Both the position numbers and the translations under genes were made by a program. A DNA stretch of 34,351 bases, taken from the NCBI GenBank assembly GCA_027484915.1, contig JAIXSA010000026.1, positions 1 to 34,351 on the forward strand, in the 5' to 3' direction. This stretch comes from Paracoccaceae bacterium (lineage in GTDB: Bacteria > Pseudomonadota > Alphaproteobacteria > Rhodobacterales > Rhodobacteraceae). The notes under the pieces were generated by a model. The model searched no databases. It was not told the origin of the DNA and saw only the letters and a list, made by a program, of their open reading frames with translations. This document shows positions 7,096 to 15,026 of the stretch, piece after piece (positions within the stretch are counted from its first letter, which is position 1; each line of letters opens with the position of its first letter).

Positions 7096-7965
7096 TCACC
7101 CTTTCGCGGGCAGAAGGCCCTCGGGACGGGTGACAAGCACCGCCGCGAGAAGCGCGTAGATGAGGACGGAACTCAGCGTCGGCAGCAGGACCGCGCCGAA
7201 GGTCTGGACGAAACCGAAGATCAGCGCCCCGGCGACCGCGCCTTTCAGGCTGCCAAGCCCGCCGATCACGATGACGATCAGGGTCGGGATCAGGATCTGC
7301 AGGCCCATGTCGGGTGTGACCGACAGCACCGGCGCGGCAACGGCCCCGGCAAGCCCCGCAAGGGCGCAGCCGACGACGAAGACCAGGAAGAACATGCGTT
7401 CAACGTTGATGCCAAGGCAGGCGGCCATCTGGTCGTTGTCGACCCCGGCACGGATCATCGCGCCAATCTGGGTGCGGGTCAGGATCAGGGTCAGGACGGC
7501 CAGCACGGCAAGGCCAAGGGCGATGATGAACAGCCGGTAGACCGGATACTCGACGCCCAGAAGTGCGATCTGGCCGTCCAGCAGGGCAGGCACCGCGATC
7601 CCGATGGGCAGGTCGCCCCAGATCAGCCGGGTGGCGTCGACGGCGACGAAGATGAGACCGAAGGTCACCAGCACCTGGGCCATCGGTCCGGCGCGCCGCT
7701 GAGACCGGATCAGGGTGAAGTACAGCACGGCGCCGAGGGCCGCGACGGCCAGCGGTGCCAGGACGAACCCGCCCCAGTAGCCCAGTGTCTCCGCCAGCGT
7801 GGCCGCGACATAGGCGCCGAAGGCGTAAAGCGAGCCGTGGGCGAGGTTCACGAAATGCATCAGCCCGAAGATCACCGTCAGGCCGACAGAAAGCAGGAAC
7901 AGCAGCATGGAGAGTTGCAGAGCGTTCAAGGTCTGCAGCACCCAGAAGCCAAGGTCTGTGGTCAT
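7096..7965 (-). CDS. livH: ABC transporter permease, LivH type
   Basis: A protein of 289 residues, almost entirely membrane helices. Typical LivH wording includes LMHFVNLAHGSLYAFGAY near residues 35-52 and IVIGGLGSLKGAVAG near the C-terminus, the loop that contacts the ATPases. The ATG has an AAGGGTG site upstream. It is the first transporter permease in the operon, separated from the binding-protein gene by a 51-bp gap containing a strong hairpin. It pairs with LivM; the substrate is inferred to be an aromatic acid from its ben neighbours. Confidence 0.93.
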   Translation of the reverse strand: MTTDLGFWVLQTLNALQLSMLLFLLSVGLTVIFGLMHFVNLAHGSLYAFGAYVAATLAETLGYWGGFVLAPLAVAALGAVLYFTLIRSQRRAGPMAQVLVTFGLIFVAVDATRLIWGDLPIGIAVPALLDGQIALLGVEYPVYRLFIIALGLAVLAVLTLILTRTQIGAMIRAGVDNDQMAACLGINVERMFFLVFVVGCALAGLAGAVAAPVLSVTPDMGLQILIPTLIVIVIGGLGSLKGAVAGALIFGFVQTFGAVLLPTLSSVLIYALLAAVLVTRPEGLLPAKG

Positions 7966-7987
7966 GGTTGCACCCTTCGGGGTTGGC

Positions 7988-8008
7988 GGGGGCCGACCTG
8001 CGGCCCCC
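7988..8008 (-). other. Intercistronic hairpin between binding protein and livH
   Basis: A perfect 8-bp stem GGGGGCCG/CGGCCCCC with a 5-base loop sits right after the binding-protein stop. No U-tract follows on the transcribed strand, so it is more likely an RNA-stability or attenuation element than a full terminator. Such elements often let the binding protein be made in excess over the permeases. Confidence 0.6.
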
Positions 8009-8016
8009 GGGAAACG

Positions 8017-9198
8017 TCAGTTGGTGGCGACGGGCATCTCGCAGCCGTTGGCGGGGTCCGCCTCGGCCGGAAGGGTGGCGAGCACTTTCTGGGTCAGCCC
8101 CTCGGGACCGGCGACCGTCTCGTAGACGTGGATCGGCTGGACGATGTTGTTCGTCGCCGGGTCGATCCGCAGCTCTCCCCGCGGGCCGGTGAAGGCCACC
8201 TTGGGCAGCGCCGCCGCCAGGGTTTCGCGGTCGGTTGCCCCGGCCTTCACTGCCTCGACCAGCGCGCGGGCGCTGTCATAGCCCTGAACCGCGTATTCCG
8301 ACGGGATGCGGCCGGTCTTGGCCTTGAAGGCTTCGACAAAGGCGGCGTTCTCGGGGTTGTCGAGCGTCGGCACGTAGTGGAGCGCGGTGATGACGCCTTC
8401 CGCCGCCGGGCCTTCCGCCTCTACATAAAGCGCCGAGGTCAGGAAGCCCGAACCGTATAGCGGCATCTCGGCCTGCAGGCCGAAGCTGTCGTATTGCTTG
8501 ACGAAGGAGATCGCCTCGCCGCCCGCGAAGAAGACATAGACCGCATCGGCACCGCTGGCCTTGGCATTGGCAAGGTAGGGGCCAAAGTCCTGTGTCTTCT
8601 GGAAGGCGGGCCATTCTTGGCCCACGACCTCGCCGCCCGCGGCGGTGAAGGCGGTGGTGAAGGCGTCGATCATCTGGCGGCCGGCGGCATAGTCCGGGGC
8701 GATGGTGAAGACCTTCTTCACGCCCTGATCGACCATCCATTTGCCCATTGGGCGGTTCACCTGGCTGTTCGAGAAAGAGACGCGGGTGATGAACGGGCTG
8801 CACTGTTCGCCCGTCGCCTCGTCGTTGCCCGCATTCGCCACGATGAGCGGCACGCCTGCGCCATCCACGGTGTCGCGGATCGCGCCCAGCACGCCCGAGG
8901 AGACCACACCGACCATCACGTCGACTTCGTCCTGCAGGATCAGCTTCTTGGTCTTGGCAAGGCCCACCGGCGGCTTCACTTCGTCATCCTCGCGGACGAT
9001 CTCGAAAGTGACGCCGCTGTCCGCGCCATAGGTTTCAAGGCCCAGCGCAAAGGCGTCGTCGATGTCCTGCCCCAGCGCGGCATAGACGCCGGAATAGGGC
9101 AGAAGCATCCCCACCTTGATATCCTCGGCGTAAGCTGCCGACAGCATGGCCGTGCTGGTGACGAGCCCGGCAAGGGCCGCCTTGAAAGTCGATTTCAT
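8017..9198 (-). CDS. Periplasmic binding protein of a HAAT-type (LivK-like) ABC importer
   Basis: A protein of 393 residues. It begins with a classical signal peptide (MKSTFKAALAGLVTSTAML, Ala-rich end at AAYA before ED), so the mature protein is periplasmic. The IKVGMLLPYSGVYAALGQDI start of the mature chain is typical of the Peripla_BP_6 fold, and two lobes continue to a Cys-containing tail (ANGCEMPV). It lies between benD and livH in the same operon. Relatives beside aromatic pathways bind benzoate, hydroxybenzoates or related acids; benzoate is inferred here from operon context. A GGCGCC-N7-GGCGCC hairpin at 9216-9234 lies just upstream of its ribosome-binding region. Confidence 0.92.
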   Translation of the reverse strand: MKSTFKAALAGLVTSTAMLSAAYAEDIKVGMLLPYSGVYAALGQDIDDAFALGLETYGADSGVTFEIVREDDEVKPPVGLAKTKKLILQDEVDVMVGVVSSGVLGAIRDTVDGAGVPLIVANAGNDEATGEQCSPFITRVSFSNSQVNRPMGKWMVDQGVKKVFTIAPDYAAGRQMIDAFTTAFTAAGGEVVGQEWPAFQKTQDFGPYLANAKASGADAVYVFFAGGEAISFVKQYDSFGLQAEMPLYGSGFLTSALYVEAEGPAAEGVITALHYVPTLDNPENAAFVEAFKAKTGRIPSEYAVQGYDSARALVEAVKAGATDRETLAAALPKVAFTGPRGELRIDPATNNIVQPIHVYETVAGPEGLTQKVLATLPAEADPANGCEMPVATN

Positions 9199-9215
9199 TG
9201 TCTATCTCCCGTTTG

Positions 9216-9234
9216 GGCGCCTCTCCCTGGCGCC
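9216..9234 (-). other. Intercistronic hairpin between benD and the binding protein
   Basis: GGCGCC-TCTCCCT-GGCGCC forms a 6-bp GC stem in the 51-bp gap, upstream of the GGGAGA ribosome-binding site of the binding-protein gene. There is no U-tract. It could mark an RNA processing site that separates catabolic from transport messages. Confidence 0.4.
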
Positions 9235-9249
9235 GTGAAGTGAAGGGCG

Positions 9250-10023
9250 TCAGCCCAGGTCGCCCCCACCCACCGGGATCGTGACCCCGGTCAGATAAGA
9301 GGCATCGTCGGACGCCAGGAACAGGATCACCCCCGCCTGTTCATCCAAGGTTCCGTAGCGGCGCATGAGGCTGGACTGGACCGTCTGGTCGACAATCTCT
9401 TGGTACCAGGCCTTCTCTTGCGACGTCTGTTCGTTCGGGTTGCGCGGCACGGCGCGGGGCGGCGCCTCGGTCCCGCCGGGGGCGGTGGCGACGACGCGGA
9501 TGCCGCGCTCGGCCACTTCCCAGGCAAGGCTTGCGGTGATGGCATTCACCCCGCCCTTGGCCGCGGCGTAAGGCACGCGGTTCAGGCTGCGGGTGGCGAT
9601 GGAGCTGACATTGACGATCACGCCCTTGCCCGCCGCCAGCATGTGCGGCAACGCGGCGTGGCAGGAGTAAAGCGTCGGGAACAGCGACCGGCGCACTTCG
9701 GCGTCGATCTGGTCGGCCTCGTAATGCTCGAAGGGCTTGGCCCAGATCGTGCCGCCGACGTTGTGGATGGAGACGTCGATGCGACCGAATTCCTTGATGA
9801 CGCCGTCCATTGCAGCGACGGCCCCGGCGTGGGTTTCGAGGTCGGCGCTTAGATACACTGCCTTGCCACCCGCCGCAGTGACTGCATCCGCCACCTCGGC
9901 TCCGATGGGGGAGCGGTCGATCACCGCGACATGGGCACCTTCTAGCGCGGCCCGTTCGGCCACGCGGCGACCGATGCCCTGCGCGGCTCCGGTGATCGCA
10001 AAGACCCTGCCCTTGAACCGCAT
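9250..10023 (-). CDS. benD: Benzoate cis-diol dehydrogenase (short-chain dehydrogenase)
   Basis: A protein of 257 residues. It oxidises and decarboxylates the cis-diol made by BenABC to catechol, with NAD+. The nucleotide-binding motif TGAAQGIG is at 11-18, the catalytic Ser is in NVSSIA (140-141), and Tyr152 and Lys156 form YxxxK in PYAAAKGG. The HNVGGTIWAKPFEHY stretch is characteristic of BenD-type enzymes. The ATG at 10023 is preferred because it overlaps the benC stop as TGATG; a GTG one codon upstream is also possible. It follows benC directly and is the last catabolic gene before the transporter genes. Confidence 0.93.
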   Translation of the reverse strand: MRFKGRVFAITGAAQGIGRRVAERAALEGAHVAVIDRSPIGAEVADAVTAAGGKAVYLSADLETHAGAVAAMDGVIKEFGRIDVSIHNVGGTIWAKPFEHYEADQIDAEVRRSLFPTLYSCHAALPHMLAAGKGVIVNVSSIATRSLNRVPYAAAKGGVNAITASLAWEVAERGIRVVATAPGGTEAPPRAVPRNPNEQTSQEKAWYQEIVDQTVQSSLMRRYGTLDEQAGVILFLASDDASYLTGVTIPVGGGDLG

Positions 10024-11036
10024 CACGCTGCCGCCTTGGTCTCAGAGGGGTTGAACTTCTCGAAGAAGAACGAGGCGGGCGTCACGCCAAGCGCGGCCAT
10101 GTGGGTCCGCACCGCCTCGACCATCGGCGGTGGGCCGCAGAGGTAGACATCGGCCGCCCCGGCCCAAAGGTCAGCGGCCGTCAGGTGGTCGGTGACGAAG
10201 CCCTTTTTCGGGTGGCTGCTTGCCGCATCGGCGACGATGGTCAGGATTTCCAGCGACGGGATCAGCCCGGTAAGGCTGGTCAGCCGGTCAAGCTCCACCA
10301 GGTCCGCGTCGCGGGTGACGGCGTAGTAAAGGCGGATCGGCTGGTCCGTGCCCGTGGTGGCGATCTGCTCCAGCATGGACAGGAAGGGTGCCAGGCCCGT
10401 GCCGCCGGCGAGGAAGACCTGCGGTCGCGTGACCGGGCGCAGGTAGAAGGCGCCCATCGGGCCCATCAGGGAAATGTCATCGCCAGCCTTGGCGCGGGCG
10501 AGGTAGCCCGACATCAGCCCGCCCGGGATGTTGCGGATCAGGAAGGAGGCTTCCGTCGCCTCCGGGTGGCTGGAGAAAGAATAGGCCCGAGTCGCCGCGG
10601 TGCCAGGTACCTGCACGTTGACGTACTGGCCGGGCAGGAAGGGCATGGCGGCGGGCAACTTGACGCGCAGGCGGAACGAGGTTTCCGACAGCGCCTCCAC
10701 CCCCGCGACCGTGGCCTGGACCGTCTGCGCGCCGGTCTTGCAGGCGAGCGACGAGGCCGGGATGGCCACGACGCAATCGGACTTCGGCATCATCTGGCAG
10801 GTCAGGACCATGCCTGCCGCCGCCTCTTCCTCGGTCATCGCGTCTTCGAGGTAGAAGCCCAGCTCATAAGCGCCCCGCTCGGCCATGCACTTGCAGGTGC
10901 CGCAGACGCCGTCGCGGCAGTCCATCGGCACGTTGATCTTCTGCCGGAAAGCCGCGTCCGAGACCTTTTCGTCGGCCTCGCAGTCGATGATGCGGGTGAC
11001 ACCATCCTCGAAGTTCAGGGCGATCTTGTAGGTCAT
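10023..11036 (-). CDS. benC: Benzoate 1,2-dioxygenase electron-transfer component (ferredoxin reductase)
   Basis: A protein of 337 residues. The N-terminal plant-type ferredoxin has the 2Fe-2S cysteines Cys40, Cys45, Cys48 (DCRDGVCGTCKC) and Cys80. The FAD-binding domain shows RAYSFSS near residue 150, and the NAD(P) domain shows GGTGLAPFLSML. It passes electrons from NADH through FAD and the iron-sulfur centre to the BenAB oxygenase. A long GC hairpin lies in the 75-bp gap between benB and this gene. Its stop overlaps the benD start. Confidence 0.95.
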   Translation of the reverse strand: MTYKIALNFEDGVTRIIDCEADEKVSDAAFRQKINVPMDCRDGVCGTCKCMAERGAYELGFYLEDAMTEEEAAAGMVLTCQMMPKSDCVVAIPASSLACKTGAQTVQATVAGVEALSETSFRLRVKLPAAMPFLPGQYVNVQVPGTAATRAYSFSSHPEATEASFLIRNIPGGLMSGYLARAKAGDDISLMGPMGAFYLRPVTRPQVFLAGGTGLAPFLSMLEQIATTGTDQPIRLYYAVTRDADLVELDRLTSLTGLIPSLEILTIVADAASSHPKKGFVTDHLTAADLWAGAADVYLCGPPPMVEAVRTHMAALGVTPASFFFEKFNPSETKAAA

Positions 11037-11048
11037 GGCTCCTCCTCT

Positions 11049-11084
11049 CTCCGGCGGGCCTCCTCCTCAGGGGCCGCGCCGGAG
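11049..11084 (-). other. Intercistronic hairpin between benB and benC
   Basis: Arms CTCCGGCGGGCC (11049-11060) and GGCCGCGCCGGAG (11072-11084) pair as a 12-bp stem with a single bulged base. The hairpin ends a few bases before the GGAGGAG ribosome-binding site of benC. There is no U-tract. It may tune the ratio of oxygenase (BenAB) to reductase (BenC). Confidence 0.6.
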
Positions 11085-11111
11085 TGCCGTCTGGGGAACG
11101 GCTTTGCGGTG

Positions 11112-11621
11112 TCAGATGTGGTAGACGTCGATCACGTGATGGATGCGGTCGTTCTTCAGGATCACATTCTTCGAGGTGATCAAGGGCGCGCCGGAGGCCA
11201 CGTCCACCGTATAGAACGACGTTCCCCAGTAGGTGTCGGTCGTCCCGTAGCGGTAGTTGTGCGTCATCCAGTTGAAGCGCAGATGCGTCTTCGTGCCCTC
11301 ACGCCCCAGCACCTCGACATTGGTGATGTTGTGCCCCGTGCGCGGTTCGGGCAGCGAGGTGGCGCTGGACCGATCCGTCTTGATCCGGAACACCCGATCC
11401 TCGATCCCGCCCCGGTTGGGGTAGTAGATCAGCGACATTTCGTTCATCGGGTCTTCGGTCAGGGTGTCGAAGTCGTCCCAGGCTGGCATCCAGAACGGGC
11501 AGTCGGGGTGGTAGAACTGGATCCAGTCGTCGAAGCGGCGGTCGTCCAGGGCACGCGCCTCGGCATAAAGGAAAGCGCAAAGCGCGTCGTAGGAAAGCTG
11601 GGTATCGGTCACGGCGTTCAT
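11112..11621 (-). CDS. benB: Benzoate 1,2-dioxygenase small (beta) subunit
   Basis: A protein of 169 residues, as usual for ring-hydroxylating dioxygenase beta subunits, which have a cone-shaped NTF2-like fold and mostly a structural role. Recognisable stretches are LYAEARALDDRRFDDWIQFY near the start and WMPAWDD, PMNEMSLIYY and RTGHNITNVEV further on. The ATG at 11621 lies 5 bp after the benA stop; the longer open frame to 11696 only adds residues overlapping benA. It forms a hexamer with BenA in relatives. Confidence 0.94.
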   Translation of the reverse strand: MNAVTDTQLSYDALCAFLYAEARALDDRRFDDWIQFYHPDCPFWMPAWDDFDTLTEDPMNEMSLIYYPNRGGIEDRVFRIKTDRSSATSLPEPRTGHNITNVEVLGREGTKTHLRFNWMTHNYRYGTTDTYWGTSFYTVDVASGAPLITSKNVILKNDRIHHVIDVYHI

Positions 11622-11626
11622 CTGGC

Positions 11627-13006
11627 TCACTCCGCTGCGATCTGGGTTGCGGTCTGGCGCTCGGCCTCGACAGCCGCGGCCATGCGTTCGGTCCACTGGC
11701 TGTGCTGGATGACGAAGAGCCCCTCATCCTCGGTCCGGGCACCCGACAGGATCGGCTTCAACCCGATCCGTTGTGCTTCCTCGTCTGCGCCCTTGATCCA
11801 CTGGGTGGCACCCCGGGTCAGGTCGTTCCACTTCGCCGTCGGCGCTGCGGCATAGCCCATCTGGGTCGCGCGGAATTCCTCCAGGTCGTCCGGCGTCGCC
11901 ATGCCCGAGGCGTTGAAGAAATCCTCGTACTGGCGGATGCGGCGGGTGCGGGCCTCCTGGCTCTCGCCCCTCGGCGCGATGCAGTAGATTGTGACCTCGG
12001 TCTGATCGACCGAGATCGGACGGAACACGCGCAGCTGGCTGGAGAACTGGTCCATCAGGAACAGGTTCGGATAGAGGCAAAGGTTGCGCAGGTAGCCGAT
12101 CATCCAGTCGGCCTTGGCCTCGCCGTATTTCGCCACCAGCTCATCCTGCCGCGGGGCCAGCGGGCGGTTCGACGGGTCGGCCCATTTGGTCCACAGAACC
12201 AGGTGGCCGTTGTCGAAGCTGTAGAACCCGCCTTTCTGCTTGTTCCACTTCGAGGCGTCGACGGACTTCACCTCGTCCTTGCCCTCATCCGCGCGGTGGC
12301 TGGTGGTGGCGACATAGTTCCAGTGCACGGCCGAGACGTGGTAGCCGTCCGCGCCGTTTTCGGCCTGCAGCTTCCAGTTGCCCTGGTAGGTGTAGGTCGA
12401 GGACCCGCGCAGCACCTCCAGCCCCTCGTCGGACTGGTCGGCCACCATGTCGATCATCACCTTGGCCTCGCCCAGGTAATCCGACAGCGGCTGCACGTCG
12501 GGGTTCAAGGAACCGAAGAGGAAGCCGCGATAGGATTCAAACCGCGCCACGCGGCGCAGGTCGTGGCTGCCGTTCTTGTTGAACTGCTCGGGGTAGCCCG
12601 CGCCTTCGGGGTCCTTCACCTTCAGCAGCTTGCCGGTGTTGTTGAAGGTCCAGCCGTGGAACGGACAGGTGAAGGTCGCCTTGTTCTGCCGCTTGTGCCG
12701 GCACAGCATCGCGCCCCGGTGCGAGCAGGCGTTGATCAGCGCGTGCAGGGTGCCAGTCTTGTCGCGGGTGATCATGATCGGCTGGCGGCCGATATGGGTA
12801 GTGAAGGTGTCGTTGACGTTGGGGATCTGGGATTCGTGGGCCAGGTAGATCCAGTTGCCCTCCCAGATGTGCTTCATCTCCAGCTCGAAGAGCTCCGGGT
12901 CGGTGAACATGTCGCGGCGGGCGCGGAAAATGCCCTCGGCGGGCTTGTCCTGCACGATGCCGTCCAGGCGGCGGGTGATCTCGTCGAGACCTGCGTCTGT
13001 AAACAT
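11627..13006 (-). CDS. benA: Benzoate 1,2-dioxygenase large (alpha) subunit
   Basis: A protein of 459 residues, normal for the family. It adds both atoms of O2 to benzoate, giving a cis-dihydrodiol. The Rieske centre ligands are Cys94 and His96 (CSHRGA) and Cys114 and His117 (CPFHGW). The mononuclear iron site shows His223 and His228 within [15 protein letters not shown], with the bridging Asp220. The ATG at 13006 is preceded by GGAGGGAGAG; the longer reading frame lacks such a site. It is separated from catB by 95 bp holding two hairpins. Relatives accept benzoate and sometimes toluate or anthranilate; benzoate is most likely given the BenD-type partner. Confidence 0.95.
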   Translation of the reverse strand: MFTDAGLDEITRRLDGIVQDKPAEGIFRARRDMFTDPELFELEMKHIWEGNWIYLAHESQIPNVNDTFTTHIGRQPIMITRDKTGTLHALINACSHRGAMLCRHKRQNKATFTCPFHGWTFNNTGKLLKVKDPEGAGYPEQFNKNGSHDLRRVARFESYRGFLFGSLNPDVQPLSDYLGEAKVMIDMVADQSDEGLEVLRGSSTYTYQGNWKLQAENGADGYHVSAVHWNYVATTSHRADEGKDEVKSVDASKWNKQKGGFYSFDNGHLVLWTKWADPSNRPLAPRQDELVAKYGEAKADWMIGYLRNLCLYPNLFLMDQFSSQLRVFRPISVDQTEVTIYCIAPRGESQEARTRRIRQYEDFFNASGMATPDDLEEFRATQMGYAAAPTAKWNDLTRGATQWIKGADEEAQRIGLKPILSGARTEDEGLFVIQHSQWTERMAAAVEAERQTATQIAAE

Positions 13007-13053
13007 GGCTCTCTCCCTCCATGATGCCCCTCGCGGGACAAAGCTCCCTCGGT

Positions 13054-13076
13054 CCCGGAAAGCGATGCTTTCCGGG
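13054..13076 (-). other. Perfect hairpin in the benA 5' region
   Basis: CCCGGAAAGC-GAT-GCTTTCCGGG is a perfect 10-bp stem with a 3-base loop. No U-tract follows on the minus strand. It lies between catB and benA together with the smaller hairpin at 13086-13098, and could protect or attenuate the downstream ben message. Confidence 0.65.
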
Positions 13077-13085
13077 TCATCTCCT

Positions 13086-13098
13086 CCCCCAGTGGGGG
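13086..13098 (-). other. Small GC hairpin just after the catB stop
   Basis: CCCCC-AGT-GGGGG begins 4 bases beyond the catB stop codon. It has no U-tract and is followed within 10 bases by the longer hairpin at 13054-13076. Confidence 0.4.
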
Positions 13099-13101
13099 TA
13101 T

Positions 13102-14262
13102 TCACGCGCCCGCGATGGCCCCGGATACTGCCCGCACCGAGACCGAACGGTCGCGGCGGTAAAAGTTCACCTTGTCATCGTCGAGGCTGACCCCGATCCC
13201 TGGGCCTTGCGGCACGGTGACCGAGAAATCCTTGTATTCCAGCGGCGTGGCCAGAATTTCGTCCTTCAGAAGCAGGGGGCCGAACATCTCGGTCCCGAAC
13301 TGCCACTCCGGCACGGTTGAGAAAAGCTGGATTGCGGCGGCGGTGCCAAGGCCGCTTTCCAGCATGGTCCCGCCGTACAGGTCGATCCCCGCCGCCCGCG
13401 CGATGGCGATCACGTCCGAGGCCGGCTTCAGCCCGCCCGACTGGCAGACCTTGACCGCGAACACGTCTGCCGACCGGTTGGCGGCGACGCGCATCGCATC
13501 CGCCGGGCCTTGCAGCACCTCGTCGGCCATGATGGCGATCTCATACCCGTCTGTCAGCGTCTTGAGAGCCGCCAGCTTGTCCCGCGCCACCGGCTGTTCG
13601 ATCAGCACGCAGCCGATTTCCTGCAACCCGCGGGCGCCATAGCGGGCGTCGGTCAGGCTCCAGGCCTGGTTGACGTCGACGCGGATCGTACCGCGGTCGC
13701 CCACGGCCTTGGCGATGGCCGCGACATGGGCGATGTCCTGCTTCACCGGGCGCTTGCCGATCTTCAACTTGAAGTCGCGGTGGCGGCGGAGATCCAGCAT
13801 CCGCTCGGCCTCGTCGATGTCGGTCTGGCTGTTGCCCGAGGCAAGCGTCCAGGCCACCGGCAGACGGTCATGCACCCGGCCCCCGAACAGCTGTGCGACG
13901 GACAGGCCGCTGCGACGACCAAGACCATCCCACAGCGCACATTCCACGGCGGCGCGGGCAATCGGGTTGCCCTTCACGGCCTTTTCCATATGGGCGCTGG
14001 CCGCTGCGATGGCGTCGCCGTCCATGCCGATCAGCGCCGGGGCGATATAGGTGTCGATTGCCAGCTTGACGCTTTCCACGCTTTCCGGCCCGTAAGAAAG
14101 GCCGCCAATCGACGCGCCTTCGCCCAAGCCTTCGGACCCGTCGGAAAAGCGCACGCGGACCAGCACGACCGACTGGGTCAGCATCGTCGTCATCGACAGC
14201 ACATGGCCGCGTACGGTCGGCACGTCGATGATGATGGCGTCTATGCGGTCGATCTTGGTCAC
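13102..14262 (-). CDS. catB: Muconate cycloisomerase (enolase superfamily)
   Basis: A protein of 386 residues. It converts cis,cis-muconate to muconolactone. Catalytic pieces match muconate-lactonising enzymes: KxK at Lys165 and Lys167 (FKLKIG), metal ligands Asp196 (RVDVNQ), Glu222 (LIEQP) and Asp247 (MADEVL), and the later [11 protein letters not shown] and MLESGLG stretches. The GTG at 14262 gives the usual N-terminus ([15 protein letters not shown]); the open frame to 14475 adds non-conserved sequence overlapping the promoter. It is first in the ben-liv operon and divergent from a MarR-type regulator. Its presence argues that catechol is degraded by the ortho route. Related enolase-family cycloisomerases cannot be wholly excluded. 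Confidence 0.92.
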   Translation of the reverse strand: MTKIDRIDAIIIDVPTVRGHVLSMTTMLTQSVVLVRVRFSDGSEGLGEGASIGGLSYGPESVESVKLAIDTYIAPALIGMDGDAIAAASAHMEKAVKGNPIARAAVECALWDGLGRRSGLSVAQLFGGRVHDRLPVAWTLASGNSQTDIDEAERMLDLRRHRDFKLKIGKRPVKQDIAHVAAIAKAVGDRGTIRVDVNQAWSLTDARYGARGLQEIGCVLIEQPVARDKLAALKTLTDGYEIAIMADEVLQGPADAMRVAANRSADVFAVKVCQSGGLKPASDVIAIARAAGIDLYGGTMLESGLGTAAAIQLFSTVPEWQFGTEMFGPLLLKDEILATPLEYKDFSVTVPQGPGIGVSLDDDKVNFYRRDRSVSVRAVSGAIAGA

Positions 14263-14451
14263 GGCTGGTGCCTTTGCTTCAGGTCCTTCGATGACCCGAA
14301 GATGGCACTGTGGCGTGCTGCCCGTCCAATACCGAAGCGGTCTGGTGCGATACCCGAAACCGCTGCCGCCAGCCCGCGCAGTCCCCGGCCCTGGGGCCGA
14401 GGCGGCTACTGTGAGGGCGGGAGTCCGGGACATTGGGATTCCATTGTTGGT

Positions 14452-14499
14452 TGGCAATATAATCTCATCGTGCAACTATTGCATAATGATACATTGCCA
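14452..14499. promoter_or_regulatory. Divergent catB/marR control region with inverted repeats
   Basis: This is an AT-rich island in GC-rich surroundings. TGGCAAT (14452-14458) and ATTGCCA (14493-14499) form perfect outer arms. Inside lies a palindrome TGCAA-CTA-TTGCA (14471-14483). TATAAT at 14458-14463 could be a -10 on the plus strand, although no good -35 is at the right distance. MarR-family proteins commonly bind such short palindromes over divergent promoters, so autoregulation together with control of the ben operon is likely. Confidence 0.5.
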
Positions 14500-14543
14500 C
14501 GCAAGATGGAACAGGATCGCGGAATGTATAAGGAGTGGGCGGC

Positions 14544-15026
14544 ATGCCGGAGAGCAGTTTCCCCAGCAAGCGATTGACTTATCTGCTGGAAGTCATCGCG
14601 GACGAGGCGATTGCGGGTAATGACGCCATCTTCCTGCGCGACCTCGGCTGTTCGATCCGCGAAATCCGGGTGCTGCGAATCGTCGACGACAACCCCGGAA
14701 TCACCTTCGTGGAGATCTGGGAGAAAAGCGGTCTGGAGCGCAGCCTGACCTCGCGCATCCTGCAAAAGCTGATCGGGGACGGCCTCCTGCTGCGCACGTC
14801 CTCGGGCACCGATGCACGCAAGTACTACCTATCCACTACGCCCAAGGGCCAGGCGCTGCGGCAGCGCGGCAGAGTGATGTCGGACGAGCTAGAGGCGCTG
14901 CTGCTGGCCCCGTTCTCTCCTGCTGAACGGGTCCGGCTCTTTGACCAGATCGAGCGTCTGGGCGCCTGGGTCCGGTCGGACGACTATCGCCGAGCGCTGG
15001 AGGGTTTCGAAGCGCCGACGGCTTAG
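14544..15026 (+). CDS. MarR-family transcriptional regulator
   Basis: A protein of 160 residues. A winged-helix core is visible: LRIVDDNPGITFVEIWEKSGLERSLTSRILQKL, a wing region LLLRTSSGTDARKYYLSTTPKGQAL, and flanking helices for dimerisation. The ATG at 14544 is chosen because AAGGAG ends 8 bp upstream; a GTG at 14535 overlaps that site. It is divergent from catB over a 281-bp region containing palindromes. MarR-type regulators of aromatic genes usually repress until a pathway acid or CoA ester binds. The ligand here is unknown; benzoate, catechol or muconate are candidates. Confidence 0.9.
   Translation: MPESSFPSKRLTYLLEVIADEAIAGNDAIFLRDLGCSIREIRVLRIVDDNPGITFVEIWEKSGLERSLTSRILQKLIGDGLLLRTSSGTDARKYYLSTTPKGQALRQRGRVMSDELEALLLAPFSPAERVRLFDQIERLGAWVRSDDYRRALEGFEAPTA

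Noticed and set aside
7060-8460. A 466-codon plus-strand open frame opposite the livH and binding-protein genes.
   Set aside because: The highly charged Asp/Arg/Gln/His composition arises from reading membrane-protein codons backwards; no family match.
10101-11855. A 584-codon plus-strand open frame opposite benA, benB and benC.
   Set aside because: Antisense shadow of strongly supported genes; composition rich in Arg, Gly, His and Val with no recognisable domain.
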